Shown here piece after piece: positions 44,301-57,622 of a stretch of DNA of 64,000 bases (its first letter is position 1; each line of letters begins with the position of its first letter). The stretch comes from Agriotes lineatus (Eukaryota > Arthropoda > Insecta > Coleoptera > Elateridae). Position numbers and translations under genes: made by a program. The DNA lies in NCBI GenBank assembly GCA_940337035.1, contig CALNHX010000274.1, forward strand, positions 326,029-390,028. Direction: 5' to 3'. Under the pieces are notes generated by a model, which was not told the DNA's origin, searched no databases, and saw nothing but the letters and a program-made list of their open reading frames with translations.

Positions 44301-45047
44301 TTGACGCTCTCTTTGGTGCATGGGTGGCGTTTTTCCTGGCGCGTGGCTTGGCGCTTAGCCTGGCGCTTTTCTTGGCGCGTGGCTTGGCGCGTGGCTTGTC
44401 GCTTGGCTTGGCGCTTTTTATGGCGCGTGGCTTGGAGCTTGGCTTGGCGCTTGGCTCGGCGCGTGGCTTGGCGCTTGGCACATCGCGTGGGTTGGCGCTT
44501 GGCTTGGCGCTTTTCTTGGCGCGTGGCCTGGCGCGTGGCTTGCCGCTTGTCTTGGCGCTCTCTTTGGTGCATGGGTGGCGTTTTTCCTGGCGCGTGGCTT
44601 GGCGCTTAGCCTGGCGCTTTTCTTGGCGCGTGGCTTGGCGCGTGGCTTGTCGCTTGGCTTGGCGCTTTTTATGGCGCGTGGCTTGGAGCTTGGCTTAGCG
44701 CCTGGCTTGGCGCTTGGTTTGGCGCTTTTCTTAGCGCTTTTCTTGGCGCGTGGCTTGGCGCTTGGCTTGGCGCTTGGCTTGGTGCTTGTCTTGGCGCATG
44801 GTTTGGCGCTATCCTTTTCACGTGACTTGGCGCTTGGCTGGGCGCTTGGCTTGTCGCTTTTCTTGGCGCGTGGCCTGGCGCGTGGCTTGCCGCTTGGCTT
44901 GGCGCTCTCTTTGGTGCATGGGTGGCGTTTTTCCTGGCGCGTGGCTTGGCGCTTAGCCTGGCGCTTTTCTTGGCGCGTGGCTTGGCGCGTGGCTTGTCGC
45001 TTGGCTTGGCGCTTTTTATGGCGCTTGGTTTGTCGCTTGGCTTGGTA

Positions 45048-45238
45048 TTTTTTTTTGGCGCGTGGCTTGGCGCTTGTTTGGGCGCTTGGCTTGTCGCTTG
45101 GCTTAGTGTTTTTTTTGGCGCGTGGCTTGGCGCTTGTCTGGGCGCTTGGCTTGTCGCTTGGCTTGGTGTTTTTTTTTTTGCGCGTGGCATGGCGCTTGTC
45201 TGGGCGTTTGGCTTGTCGCTTGGCTTGGTGTTTTTTTT
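45048..45238 (+). repeat. Cluster of expanded T tracts
   Basis: Runs of 9 T (45048-45056), 8 T (45109-45116), 11 T (45169-45179) and 8 T (45231-45238) in a duplicate of the 43.7-kb cluster. Run lengths differ from the first cluster at one of the four positions. Confidence 0.9.
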
Positions 45239-47664
45239 GGCGCGTGACTTGGCGCTTGGCTGGGCGCTTGGATTGGCGATTGGCTTGTCGCTTTTCTTGG
45301 CGCGTAGCTTGTCGCTTGGCTTGGTGCTTGTCTTGGCGCATGGCTTGGCGCTCTCCTTGGCACGTGACTTGGCGCTTGGCTGGGCGCTTGGATTGGCGAT
45401 TGGCTTGTCGCTTTTCTTGGCGCGTAGCTTGTCGCTTGGCTTGGAGCTTCTCTTGGCGCGTGTCTTGGCGCTTGTCTGGGTGCTTGGCTAGGCGCATGGC
45501 TTGGCGCTCTCCTTGGCACGTGACTTGGCGCTTGGCTGGGCGCTTGGATTGGCGATTGGCTTGTCGCTTTTCTTGGCGCTTGGCTTGGCGTTTGGCTTGT
45601 CGCTTTTCTTGGCGCGTAGCTTTTAGCTTGGCTTAGTGCTTTTCTTGGCGCGTGGTTTGTCGCTTGGCTCGGCGCTTTTCTTGGCGGTTGGCTTGTCGCT
45701 TGGCTTGGCACTCTCCTTGGAGCGTGGCTTGGCGCTTGGTTCGGCGCGTGGCTTGGCGCTTGGCTCATAGCGTGGGTTGGCGCTTGGCTTGGCGCTTTTC
45801 TTGGCGCGTGGCCTGGCGCGTGGCTTGCCGCTTGGCTTGGCGCTCTCTTTGATGCATGGGGTGGCGTTTTTCCTGGCGCGTGGCTTGGCGCTTAGCCTGG
45901 CGCTTTTCTTGGCGCGTGGCTTGGCGCGTGGCTTGTCGCTTGGCTTGGCGCTCTCCTTGGAGCGTGGCTTGGCGCTTAGCCTGGCGCTTTTATTGGCGCG
46001 TGGCTTGGCGCGTGGCTTGTCGCTTGGCTTGGCGCTTTTCATGGCGCGTGGCTTGGAGCTTGGCTTAGCGCCTGGATTGGCGCTTGGTTTAGCGCTTTTC
46101 TTAGCGCTTTTCTTGGCGCATGGCTTGGCGCTTGGCTTGGCCCTTGGCTTGGTGCTTGTCTTGGCGCATGGCTTGGCGCTATCCTTTTCACGTGACTTGG
46201 CGCTTGGCTGGGCGCTTGGCTTGTCGCTTTTCTTGGCGCGTAGCTTGGCGCTTGTCTGGGCGCTTGGCTTGGCGCCTGGCTTGGCGCTTGGCTTGGCGCT
46301 TGGGTTGGCGCTTTCTTGGCGCGTGGCTTGTCGCTTGGCTTGGCTCTTTTGTTGGCGGGTGGCTTGGCGCGTGGCTTGGCGCTTAGCTGGGTTGGCGCTT
46401 GGCTGGGCGCTTGGCTTGTCGCTTTTCTTGGCGCGTAGCTTGGCGCTTGTCTGGGCGGTTGGCTTGGCGCTTGGCTTGGCGCTTGGTTTGTCGCTTTTCT
46501 TGGCGCGTGGCCTGGCGCGTGGCCTGGCGCGTGGCTTGTCGCTTGGCTTGGCGTTCTCCTTCGTGCATGGGGTGGCGCTTTTCTTGGCGCGTGGCCTGGC
46601 GCGTGGCTTGTAGCTTGGCTTGGCGCTTGGCTTGACGCTTTTCTTCGCGCGTGGCTTGGCGCGTGGATTGGCGCTTGCCTGGGCGCTTGGCTTGGCGCTT
46701 GGCTTGGCGCTTGGCTTGACGCTTGGCTTGGCACTTGGCTTGGAGCTTGGCTTGACGCTTGGCTTGGCGCATGTCTTGGCGCTTATATTGGCGCGTGGCT
46801 TGGCGCTTGGCTAGGCGTTTGGCTTGGCGCTTGTCTCGGCGCTTGGCTTCGCGCTTTTCTTAGCGCGTGGCTTGGCGCATAGCTTGGCGCTTGGCTGGGC
46901 GCTTGGCTTGGCGCTTGGCTTAGCGGCTGGCTTGGCGCTTGTCTTGGTGCTTGTCTTGGCGCATGGCTTAGCGGTCTCCTTAGCGCGTGTCTTGGCGCTA
47001 GGCTGGGCGCTTGGCTTAGCGCTTGGCTTGGCGCTTTTCTTGACGCGTAGCTTGTCGCTTGGCTTGGTGCTTTTCTTGGCGCGTGGCTTGGCGCTTGTCT
47101 GGGCGCTTGGCTTGGCGCTTGGCTTGGCGCTTGGCTTGTCGCTTGGCTTGGCGCTTTTCTTGGCGGGTGGCTTGGCACTTGGCTTGGCGCTTGGCTTGGC
47201 GCGTGCCTTGGCGCTTTTTTTGGCCCGTGGTTTTCCGCGTGGCTTGGCGCTTGGCTGGCTGGGCGCTTGGCTTAGCGCTTGGCTTGACGCTTGGCTTGGC
47301 GCTTTTCTTAGCGCGTGGCTTGGCGCGTGGCTTGGCGCGGGGCTTGGTGCGTGGTTTGGCGCTTGGCTGGCTAAACGCTTGGCTGGCTGAATGCTTGGCT
47401 TAGCGCTTGGCTTGACGCTTGGCTTAGCGCTTTCCTTGGCGCGTGGCTTGGAGCTTGGCTTGGCGCTTGGCTTGGAGCTTGTCTTGGCGCATGGCTTGGC
47501 GCTCTCCTTGCCGCGTGACTTGGCGCTTGGTTGGGCGCTTGGCTTGGCGCTTGGCTTGGCGCTTTTCTTGGCGCGTAGCATGGCGCTTGTCTGGGAGCTT
47601 GGCGCTTGGCTTGGCGCTTGGCTTGGCGCTTGGCTTGGCGCTTGGTTTGTCGCTTGGCTTGGTG

Positions 47665-47793
47665 TTTTTTTTGGCGCGTGGCTTGGCGCTTGTCTGGGCG
47701 CTTGGCTTGTCGCTTGATTTGGTGTTTTTTTTGGCGCGTGGCTTGGCGCTTGTCTGGGCGCTTTGTTTGTCGTTTGGCTTGGTGTTTTTTTTT
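47665..47793 (+). repeat. Cluster of expanded T tracts
   Basis: Runs of 8 T (47665-47672), 8 T (47725-47732) and 9 T (47785-47793), spaced 60 bp (five units). Isolated relatives lie at 41525-41532 (8 T), 48209-48217 (9 T) and 49361-49367 (7 T). Confidence 0.9.
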
Positions 47794-50700
47794 GGCGCGT
47801 GGCTTGTCGCTTGGCTTGGCTCTTTTGTTGGCGGGTGGCTTGGCGCGTGGCTTGGCGCTTAGCTGGGTTGGCGCTTGGCTGGGCGCTTGGCTTGTCGCTT
47901 TTCTTGGCGCGTAGCTTGGCGCTTGTCTGGGCGCTTGGCTTGGCGCTTGGCTTGGCGCTTGGCTTGGCGCTTGGCTTGGCGCTTGGCTTGGCGCTTGGTT
48001 TGGCGCTTGGGTTGTCGCTTTCTTGGCGCGTGGCTTGTCGCTTGGCTTGGCTCCTTTGTTGGCGGGTGGCTTGGCGCGTGACTTGGCGCGTGGCTTGTCG
48101 CTTGGCTTGGCGCTCTCCTTGGAGCGTGGCTTGGCGCTTGGCACGGCGCATGGCATGGCGCTTGGCTCGGCGCGTGGCTTGGCGCTTGGCTTGGCGCTTG
48201 GCTTGGTGTTTTTTTTTGGCGCGTGGCTTGTCGCTTAGCTTGGCTCTTTTGTTGGCGGGTGGCTTGGCGCGTGGCTTGGCGCTTAGCTGGGTTGGCGCTT
48301 TCTTGGCGCGTGGCTTGTCGCTTGGTTTGGCGCTTTTTTTAGCGCTTTTCTTGGCGCGTGGCATGGCGCTTGGCGTGGCGCTTGGCTTGGTGCTTGTCTT
48401 GGCGCATGGCTTGGCGCTATCCTTTTCACGTGACTTGGCGCTTGGCTGGGCGCTTGGCTTGTCGCTTTTCTTGGCGCGTAGCTTGGCGCTTGTCTGGGCG
48501 CTTGGCTTGGCGCTTGGCTTGGCGCTTGGGTTGGCGCTTTCTTGGCGCGTGGCTTGTCGCTTGGCTTGGCTCTTTTGTTGGCGGGTGGCTTGGCGCGTGG
48601 CTTGGCGCTTAGCTGGGTTGGCGCTTGGCTGGGCGCTTGGCTTGTCGCTTTTCTTGGCGCGTAGCTTGGCGCTTGTCTGGGCGCTTGGCTTGGCGCTTGG
48701 CTTAGCGTTTAAATTGGCGCTTGGGTTGGCGCTTTCTTGGCGCGTGGCTTGTCGCTTGGCTTGGCCCTTTTGTTGGCGGGTGGCTTGGCGCGTGGCTTGG
48801 CGCTTAGCTGGGTTGGCGCTTGGCTGGGCGTTTGGCTTGGCGCTATCCTTTTCACGTGACTTGGCGCTTGGCTGGGCGCTTGGCTTGTCGCTTTTCTTGG
48901 CGCGTAGCTTGGCGCTTGTCTGGGCGCTTGGCTTGGCGCTTGGCTTAGCGTTTAAATTGGCGCTTGGGTTGGCGCTTTCTTGGCGCGTGGCTTGTCGCTT
49001 GGCTTGGCTCTTTTGTTGGCGGGTGGCTTGGCGCGTGGCTTGGCGCTTAGCTGGGTTGGCGCTTGGCTGGGCGCTTGGCTTGGCGCTATCCTTTTCACGT
49101 GACTTGGCGCTTGCCTGGGCGCTTGGCTTGGCGCTTGGCTTGGCGTTTGGCTTGACGCTTGGCTTGGCACTTGGCTTGGAGCTTGGCTTGACGCTTGGCT
49201 TGGCGCATGTCTTGGCGCTTGTCTTGGCGCATGGCTTGGCGCTCTCCTTGCCGCGTGACTTGGCGCTTGGTTGGGCGCTTGGCTTGGCGCTTGGCTTGGC
49301 GCTTGGGTTGGCGCTTTCTTGGCGCGTGGCTTGGAGCTTGGCTTGTCGCTTGGCTTGGTGTTTTTTTGGCGCTTGGCTTGGCGCTTGGCTTGGCGCTTGG
49401 CTTGGTGCTTGTCTTGGCGCATGGCTTGGCGCTCTCCTTGCCGCGTGACTTGGCGCTTGGTTGGGCGCATGGCTTGGCGCTTGGCTTGGCTGTTTTGTTG
49501 GCGGGTGGCCTGGCGCGTGGCTTGGCGCTTAGCTGGGTTGGCGCTTTCTTGGCGCGTGGCTTGTCGCTTGGCTTGGCTCTTTTGTTGGCGGGTGGCTTGG
49601 CGCGTAGCTTGGCGCTTGTCTGGGCGCTTGGTTTGGCGCTTGGCTTGGCGCTTGGCTTGGCGCTTGGCTTGGCGCTTGGGTTGGCGCTTTCTTGGCGCGT
49701 GGCTTGTCGCTTGGCTTGGCGTTCTCCTTGGAGCGTGGCTTGGCGCTTGGCACGGCGCATGGCTTGGCGCTTGGCTCGGCGCGTGGCTTGGCGCTTGGTT
49801 TGGTGCTTTTCTTGGCGCGTGGCCTGGCGCGTGGCTTGTCGCTTGGCTTGGCGCTCTCTTTCGTGCATGGGTTGGCGCTTTTCTTGGCGCGTTGCCTGGC
49901 GCGTGGCTTTTCGCTTGGCTTGACGCTCTCTTTGGTGCATGGGTGGCGTTTTTCCTGGCGCGTGGCTTGGCGCTTAGCCTGGCGCTTTTCTTGGCGCGTG
50001 GCTTGGCGCGTGGCTTGTCGCTTGGCTTGGCGCTTTTTATGGCGCGTGGCTTGGAGCTTGGCTTGGCGCTTGGCTCGGCGCGTGGCTTGGCGCTTGGCCC
50101 ATCGCGTGGGTTGGCGCTTGGCTTGGCGCTTTTCTTGGCGCGTGGCCTGGCGCGTGGCTTGCCGCTTGGCTTGGCGCTCTCTTTGGTGCATGGGTGGCGT
50201 TTTTCCTGGCGCGTGGCTTGGCGCTTAGCCTGGCGCTTTTCTTGGCGCGTGGCTTGGCGCGTGGCTTGTCGCTTGGCTTGGCGCTTTTTATGGCGCGTGG
50301 CTTGGAGCTTGGCTTAGCGCCTGGCTTGGCGCTTGGTTTGGCGCTTTTCTTAGCGCTTTTCTTGGCGCGTGGCTTGGCGCTTGGCTTGGCGCTTGGCTTG
50401 ATGCTTGTCTTGGCGCATGGTTTGGCGCTATACTTTTCACGTGACTTGGCGCTTGGCTGGGCGCTTGGCTTGTCGCTTTTCTTGGCGCGTAGCTTGGCGC
50501 TTGTCTGGGCGCTTGGCTCGGCGCTTGGCATGGCGCGTGGTTTGTCGCTTGGCTTGGCTCCTTTGTTGGCGGGTGGCTTGGCGCGTGGCTCGGCGCTTAG
50601 CTGGGTTGGCGCTTGGCTGGGCGCTTGGCTTGGCGCTTGGCTTGGCGCTTGGCTTGGCGCTTGGCTTGGCGCTTGGGTTGGCGCTTTCTTGGCGCGTGGC

Positions 50701-51790
50701 ATGTCGCTTGGCTTGGCTCTTTTGTTGGCGGGTGGCTTGGCGCGTGATTTGACGCTTAGTTGGGTTGGCGCTTGGATTGGCGCTTGATATGTCGCTTTTC
50801 TTGGCGCGTGGCTTGGCGCGTGGCTTGGCGCGTGCTTGTCGCTTGGCTTGGCGCTCTCCTTAGAGCGTGGCTTGGCGCTTGGCTCGGCGCATGGCTTGGC
50901 GCTTGGCTCGGCGCGTGGCTTGGCGCTTGGTTGGATTGGTGCTTTTCTTGGCGCGTGGCCTAACGCGTGGCTTGTCGCTTGGCTTGGCGCTCTCCTTCGT
51001 GCATGGGGTGGCGCTTTTCTTGGCGCGTGGCCTGGCGCGTGGCTTGTCGCTTGGCTTGGCGCTTGGCTTGACGCTTTTCTTGGCGCGTGGCTTGGCGCGT
51101 GGATTGGCGCTTGCCTGGGCGCTTGGCTTGGCGCTTGGCTTGGCGCTTGGCTTAGCGCTTGGCTTGACGCTTGGCTTGGCACTTGGCTTGGAGCTTGGCT
51201 TGACGCTTGGCTTGGCGCATGTCTTGACGCTCATATTGGCGCGTGGTTTGGCGCTTGGCTAAGCGTTTGGCTTGGCGCTTGTCTCGGCGCTTGGCTTCGC
51301 GCTTTTCTTGGCGCGTGGTTTGGCGCATAGCTTGGCGCTTGGCTGGGCGCTTGGCTTGGCGCTTGGCTTGGCGGCTGGCTTGGCGCTTGTCTTGGTGCTT
51401 GTCTTGGCGCATGGCTTGACGCTCTCCTTAGCGCGTGGCTTGGCGCTTGGCTGGGCGCTTCGCTTAGCGCTTGGTTTGGCGCTTTTCTTGACGCGTAGCT
51501 TGTTGCTTGGCTTGGTGCTTTTCTTGGCGCGTGGTTTTTCGCTTGTCTGGGCGCTTGGCTTGGCGCTTGGCTTGGCTCTTCGCTTGGCGCTTTCTTGGCG
51601 GGTGGCTTGGCACTTGGCTTGGCGCTTGGCTTGGTGCGTTCCTTGGCGCTTTTTTTGGCGCGTGGATTTCCGCGTGGCTTGGCGCTTGGCTGGCTGGGCG
51701 CTTGGCTTAGTGCTTGGCTTGACGCTTGGCTTGGCGCTTGTCTGGGCGCTTGGCTTGGCGCTTGGCTTGGCGCTTGGCTTGGCGCTTGGG

Positions 51791-54700
51791 TTGGCGCTTT
51801 CTTGGCGCGTGGGTTGTCGCTTAGCTTAACTCTTTTGTTGGGGGGTGGCTTGGCGCGTGGCTTGGCGCTAAGCTGGCTTGGCGCTTGGCTTGTCGCTTTT
51901 CTTGGTGCTGAGCTTGGCGCTTGTCTGGGCGCTTGGCTTGGCGTTTGGCTAGGCGCTTGGCTTGGCGCTTGGCTTGGCGCTTGGGTTGGCGCTTTCTTGG
52001 CGCGTGGCTTGTCGCTTGGCTTGGCTCTTTTGTTGGCGGGTGGCTTGGCGCGTGACCTGGCGCTTAGCTGGGTTGGCGTTTGGATTGGCGCTTGGTTTGT
52101 CGCTTTTCTTGGCGCGTGGCTTGGCGCGCGGCTTGGCGCGTGGCTTGTCGCTTGGCTTGGTGCTTTTCTTGGCGCGTGGCTTGGCGCTTGTTTGGGTGCT
52201 TTGCTTGGCGCTTTTCTTGGCGCTTGGCTTGGCGCTTAGCTTGTCGCTTTTCTTGGCGCGTAGCTTGTCGCTTGGCTTGGTGCTTTTCTTGGCGCGTGGC
52301 TGGTCGCTTGGCTCGGCGCTTTTCTTGGCGGTTGGCTTGTCGCTTGGCTTGGCGCCCTCCTTGGAGCGTGGCTTGGCGCTTGGCTCGGCGCGTGGCTTGG
52401 CGCTTGGCTCATCGCGTGGGTTGGCGCTTGGCTTGGCGCTTTTCTTGGCGCGTGGCCTAGCGCGTGGCTTGCCGCTTGGCTTGGCGCTCTCTTTGGTGCA
52501 TGGGGTGGCGTTTTTCCTGGCGCGTGGCTTGGCGCTTAGCCTGGCGCTTTTCATGGCGCGTGGCTTGCAGCTTGGCTTAGCGCCTGGATTGGCGCTTGGT
52601 TTGGCGCTTTTCTTGGCGCTTTTCTTGGCGCGTGGCTTGGCGCTTGGCTTGGCGCTTGGCTTGGTGCTTGTCTTGGCGCATGGCTTGGCGCTATGCTTTT
52701 CACGCGACTTGGCGCTTGGCTGGGCGCTTGGCTTGTCGCTTTTCTTGGCGCGTAGCTTGGCGCTTGTCTGGGCGCTTGGCTTGGCGCTTGGCTTGGCGCT
52801 TGGCTTGTCGCTTGGCTTGGCGCTTGGCTTGGCGCTTGGGTTGGCGCTTTCTTGGCGCGTGGCTTGTCGCTTGGCTTGGCTCTTTTGTTGGCGGGTGGCT
52901 TGGCGCGTGGCTTGGCGCTTCGCTGGGTTGGCGCTTGGCTGGGCGCTTGGCTTGTCGCTTTTCTTGGCGCGTAGCTTGGCGCTTGTCTGGGCGCTTGGCT
53001 TGGCGCTTGGCTTGGCGCTTGGGTTGGCGCTTTCTTGGCGCGTGGCTTGTCGCTTGGCTTGGCTCTTTTGTTGGCGGGTGGCTTGGCGCGTGACTTGGCG
53101 CTTAGCTGGGTTGGCGCTTGGATTGGCGCTTGGTTTGTCGCTTTTCTTGGCGCGTGGCTTGGCGCGTGGCTTGGCGCGTGGCTTGGCGCTTGGCTCGGCG
53201 CGTGGCTTGGCGCTTGGTTGGCTTGGTGCTTTTCTTGGCGCGTGGCATAGCGCGTGGCTTGTCGCTTGGCTTGGAGCTCTCCTTCGTGCATGGGGTGGCG
53301 CTTTTCTTGGTGCGTGGCCTGGCGCGTGGCTTGTCGCTTGGCTTGGCGCTTGGCTTGACGCTTTTCTGGGCGCGTGGCTTGGCGCGTGGCTTGGCGCTTG
53401 CCTGGGCGCTTGGCTTGGCGCTTGGCTTGGCGTTTGGCTTGACGCTTGGCTTGGCACTTGGCTTGGAGCTTGGTTTGACGCTTGGCTTGGCGCATGTCTT
53501 GGCGCTTGTCTTGGCGCATGGCTTGGCGCTCTCCTTGCCGCGTGACTTGGCGCTTGGTTGGGCGCTTGGCTTGGCGCTTGGCTTGGCGCTTGGGTTGGCG
53601 CTTTCTTGGCGCGTGGCTTGGAGCGTGGCTTGTCGCTTGGCTTGGTGTTTTTTTTGGCGCTTGGCTTGGCGCTTGGCTTGGCGCTTGGCTTGGTGCTTGT
53701 CTTGGCGCATGGCTTGGCGCTCTCCTTGCCGCGTGACTTGGCGCTTGGTTGGGCGCATGGCTTGGCGCTTGGCTTGGCTGTTTTGTTGGAGGGTGGCCTG
53801 GCGCGTGGCTTGGCGCTTAGCTGGGTTGGCGCTTTCTTGGCGCGTGGCTTGTCGCTTGGCTTGGCTCTTTTGTTGGCGGGTGGCTTGGCGCGTAGCTTGG
53901 CGCTTGTCTGGGCGCTTGGCTTGGCGCTTGGCTTGGCGCTTGGCTTGGCGCTTGGCTTGGCGCTTGGGTTGGCGCTTTCTTGGCGCGTGGCTTGTCGCTT
54001 GGCTTGGCTCTTTTGTTGGCGGGTGGCTTGGCGTTTGAATTTGCGCTTAGCTGGGTTGGCGCTTGGATTGGCGCTTGGTTTGTCGTTGTTCTTGGCGCGT
54101 GGCCTGGCGCGTGGCTTGGCGCGTGGCTTGTCGCTTGGCTTGGCGTTCTCCTTGGAGCGTGGCTTGTTGGCACGGCGCTCTCTTTCGTGCATGGGTTGGC
54201 GCTTTTTTTGGCGCGTGGCTTGACGCTTTTCTTGGCGCGTGGCTTGGCGCGTGGCTTGTCGCTTGGCTTGGCGCTCTCTTTCGTGCATGGGTTGGCGCTT
54301 TTCTTGGCGCGTGGCTTGACGCTTTTCTTGGCGCGTGGCTTGGCGCGTGGCCTTGGCGCGTGGCTTGGCGCTTGGCTTGGCGTTCTCCTTGGAGCGTGGC
54401 TTGGCGCTTGGCACGGCGCTCTCTTTCGTGCATGGGTTGGCGCTTTTCTTGGCGCGTGGCTTGACGCTTTTTCTTGGCGCGTGGCTTGGCGCGTGGCTTG
54501 TCGCTTGGCTTGGCGCTCTCTTTCGTGCATGGGTTGGCGCTTTTCTTGGCGCGTGGCTTGACGCTTTTCTTGGCGTTCTCCTTGGAGCGTGGCTTGGCGC
54601 TTGGCACGGCGCTCTCTTTCGTGCATGGGTTGGCGCTTTTCTTGGCGCGTGGCTTGACGCTTTTCTTGGCGCGTGGCTTGGGCGCGTGGCTTGTCGCTTG

Positions 54701-57609
54701 GCTTGGCGCTCTCTTTCGTGCATGGGTTGGCGCTTTTCTTGGCGCGTGGCTTGACGCTTTTCTTGGCGTTCTCCTTAGCGCGTGGCTTGGCGCTTGGCTG
54801 GGCGCTTGGCTTAGCGCTTGGCTTGGCGCTTTTCTTGGCGCGTGGCTTGTCGCTTGGCTTGGCGTTCTCCTTGGAGCGTGGCTTGGCGCTTGGCACGGCG
54901 CTCTCTTTCGTGCATGGGTTGGCGCTTTTCTTGGCGCGTGGCTTGACGCTTTTCTTGGCGCGTGGCTTGTCGCCTGGCTTGGCTCTTTTGTTGGCGGGTG
55001 GCTTGGCGCGTAGCTTGGCGCTTGTCTGGGCGCTTGGCTTGGCGCTTGGCTTGGCGCTTGGCCTGGCGCGTGGCTTGGCGCTTAGCTGGGTTGGCGCTTT
55101 CTTGGCGCGTGGCTTGTCGCTTGGCTTGGCTCTTTTGTTGGCGGGTGGCTTGGCGCGTAGCTTGGCGCTTGTCTGGGCGCTTGGCTTGGCGCTTGGCTTG
55201 GCGCTTGGCTTGGCGCTTGGCTTGGCGCTTGGGGTTGGCGCTTTCTTGGCGCGTGGGTTGTCGCTTAGCTTAACTCTTTTGTTGGGGGGTGGCTTGGCGC
55301 GTGGCTTGGCGCTAAGCTGGCTTGGCGCTTGGCTTGTCGCTTTTCTTGGTGCTGAGCTTGGCGCTTGTCTGGGCGCTTGGCTTGGCGTTTGGCTAGGCGC
55401 TTGGCTTGGCGCTTGGCTTGGCGCTTGGGTTGGCGCTTTCTTGGCGCGTGGCTTGTCGCTTGGCTTGGCTCTTTTGTTGGCGGGTGGCTTGGCGCGTGAC
55501 TTGGCGCTTAGCTGGGTTGGCGTTTGGATTGGCGCTTGGTTTGTCGCTTTTCTTGGCGCGTGGCTTGGCGCGCGGCTTGGCGCGTGGCTTGTCGCTTGGC
55601 TTGGTGCTTTTCTTGGCGCGTGGCTTGGCGCTTGTTTGGGTGCTTTGCTTGGCGCTTTTCTTGGCGCTTGGCTTGGCGCTTGGCTTGTCGCTTTTCTTGG
55701 CGCGTAGCTTGTCGCTTGGCTTGGTGCTTTTCTTGGCGCGTGGCTGGTCGCTTGGCTCGGCGCTTTTCTTGGCGGTTGGCTTGTCGCTTGGCTTGGCGCC
55801 CTCCTTGGAGCGTGGCTTGGCGCTTGGCTCGGCGCGTGGCTTGGCGCTTGGCTCATCGCGTGGGTTGGCGCTTGGCTTGGCGCTTTTCTTGGCGCGTGGC
55901 CTAGCGCGTGGCTTGCCGCTTGGCTTGGCGCTCTCTTTGGTGCATGGGGTGGCGTTTTTCCTGGCGCGTGGCTTGGCGCTTAGCCTGGCGCTTTTCATGG
56001 CGCGTGGCTTGCAGCTTGGCTTAGCGCCTGGATTGGCGCTTGGTTTGGCGTTTTTCTTGGCGCTTTTCTTGGCGCGTGGCTTGGCGCTTGGCTTGGCGCT
56101 TGGCTTGGTGCTTGTCTTGGCGCATGGCTTGGCGCTATGCTTTTCACGCGACTTGGCGCTTGGCTGGGCGCTTGGCTTGTCGCTTTTCTTGGCGCGTAGC
56201 TTGGCGCTTGTCTGGGCGCTTGGCTTGGCGCTTGGCTTGGCGCTTGGCTTGTCGCTTGGCTTGGCGCTTGGCTTGGCGCTTGGGTTGGCGCTTTCTTGGC
56301 GCGTGGCTTGTCGCTTGGCTTGGCTCTTTTGTTGGCGGGTGGCTTGGCGCGTGGCTTGGCGCTTCGCTGGGTTGGCGCTTGGCTGGGCGCTTGGCTTGTC
56401 GCTTTTCTTGGCGCGTAGCTTGGCGCTTGTCTGGGCGCTTGGCTTGGCGCTTGGCTTGGCGCTTGGGTTGGCGCTTTCTTGGCGCGTGGCTTGTCGCTTG
56501 GCTTGGCTCTTTTGTTGGCGGGTGGCTTGGCGCGTGACTTGGCGCTTAGCTGGGTTGGCGCTTGGATTGGCGCTTGGTTTGTCGCTTTTCTTGGCGCGTG
56601 GCTTGGCGCGTGGCTTGGCGCGTGGCTTGGCGCTTGGCTCGGCGCGTGGCTTGGCGCTTGGTTGGCTTGGTGCTTTTCTTGGCGCGTGGCATAGCGCGTG
56701 GCTTGTCGCTTGGCTTGGAGCTCTCCTTCGTGCATGGGGTGGCGCTTTTCTTGGTGCGTGGCCTGGCGCGTGGCTTGTCGCTTGGCTTGGCGCTTGGCTT
56801 GACGCTTTTCTGGGCGCGTGGCTTGGCGCGTGGCTTGGCGCTTGCCTGGGCGCTTGGCTTGGCGCTTGGCTTGGCGTTTGGCTTGACGCTTGGCTTGGCA
56901 CTTGGCTTGGAGCTTGGCTTGACGCTTGGCTTGGCGCATGTCTTGGCGCTTGTCTTGGCGCATGGCTTGGCGCTCTCCTTGCCGCGTGACTTGGCGCTTG
57001 GTTGGGCGCTTGGCTTGGCGCTTGGCTTGGCGCTTGGGTTGGCGCTTTCTTGGCGCGTGGCTTGGAGCGTGGCTTGTCGCTTGGCTTGGTGTTTTTTTTG
57101 GCGCTTGGCTTGGCGCTTGGCTTGGCGCTTGGCTTGGTGCTTGTCTTGGCGCATGGCTTGGCGCTCTCCTTGCCGCGTGACTTGGCGCTTGGTTGGGCGC
57201 ATGGCTTGGCGCTTGGCTTGGCTGTTTTGTTGGAGGGTGGCCTGGCGCGTGGCTTGGCGCTTAGCTGGGTTGGCGCTTTCTTGGCGCGTGGCTTGTCGCT
57301 TGGCTTGGCTCTTTTGTTGGCGGGTGGCTTGGCGCGTAGCTTGGCGCTTGTCTGGGCGCTTGGCTTGGCGCTTGGCTTGGCGCTTGGCTTGGCGCTTGGC
57401 TTGGCGCTTGGGTTGGCGCTTTCTTGGCGCGTGGCTTGTCGCTTGGCTTGGCTCTTTTGTTGGCGGGTGGCTTGGCGTATGAATTTGCGCTTAGCTGGGT
57501 TGGCGCTTGGATTGGCGCTTGGTTTGTCGTTGTTCTTGGCGCGTGGCCTGGCGCGTGGCTTGGCGCGTGGCTTGTCGCTTAACTTGGCGTTCTCCTTGGA
57601 GCGTGGCTT
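51791..57609 (+). repeat. 3,444-bp tandem duplication in the array
   Basis: 51791-54165 matches 55235-57609 at a constant offset of 3,444 bp, exactly 287 units. I saw only a few substitutions: C against T near 52057, A against G near 52230, C against T near 52605, and T against A near 54032. The copies separate where 54166 lacks four bases (GCGC) that are present at 57610. Confidence 0.85.
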
Positions 57610-57622
57610 GGCGCTTGGCACG

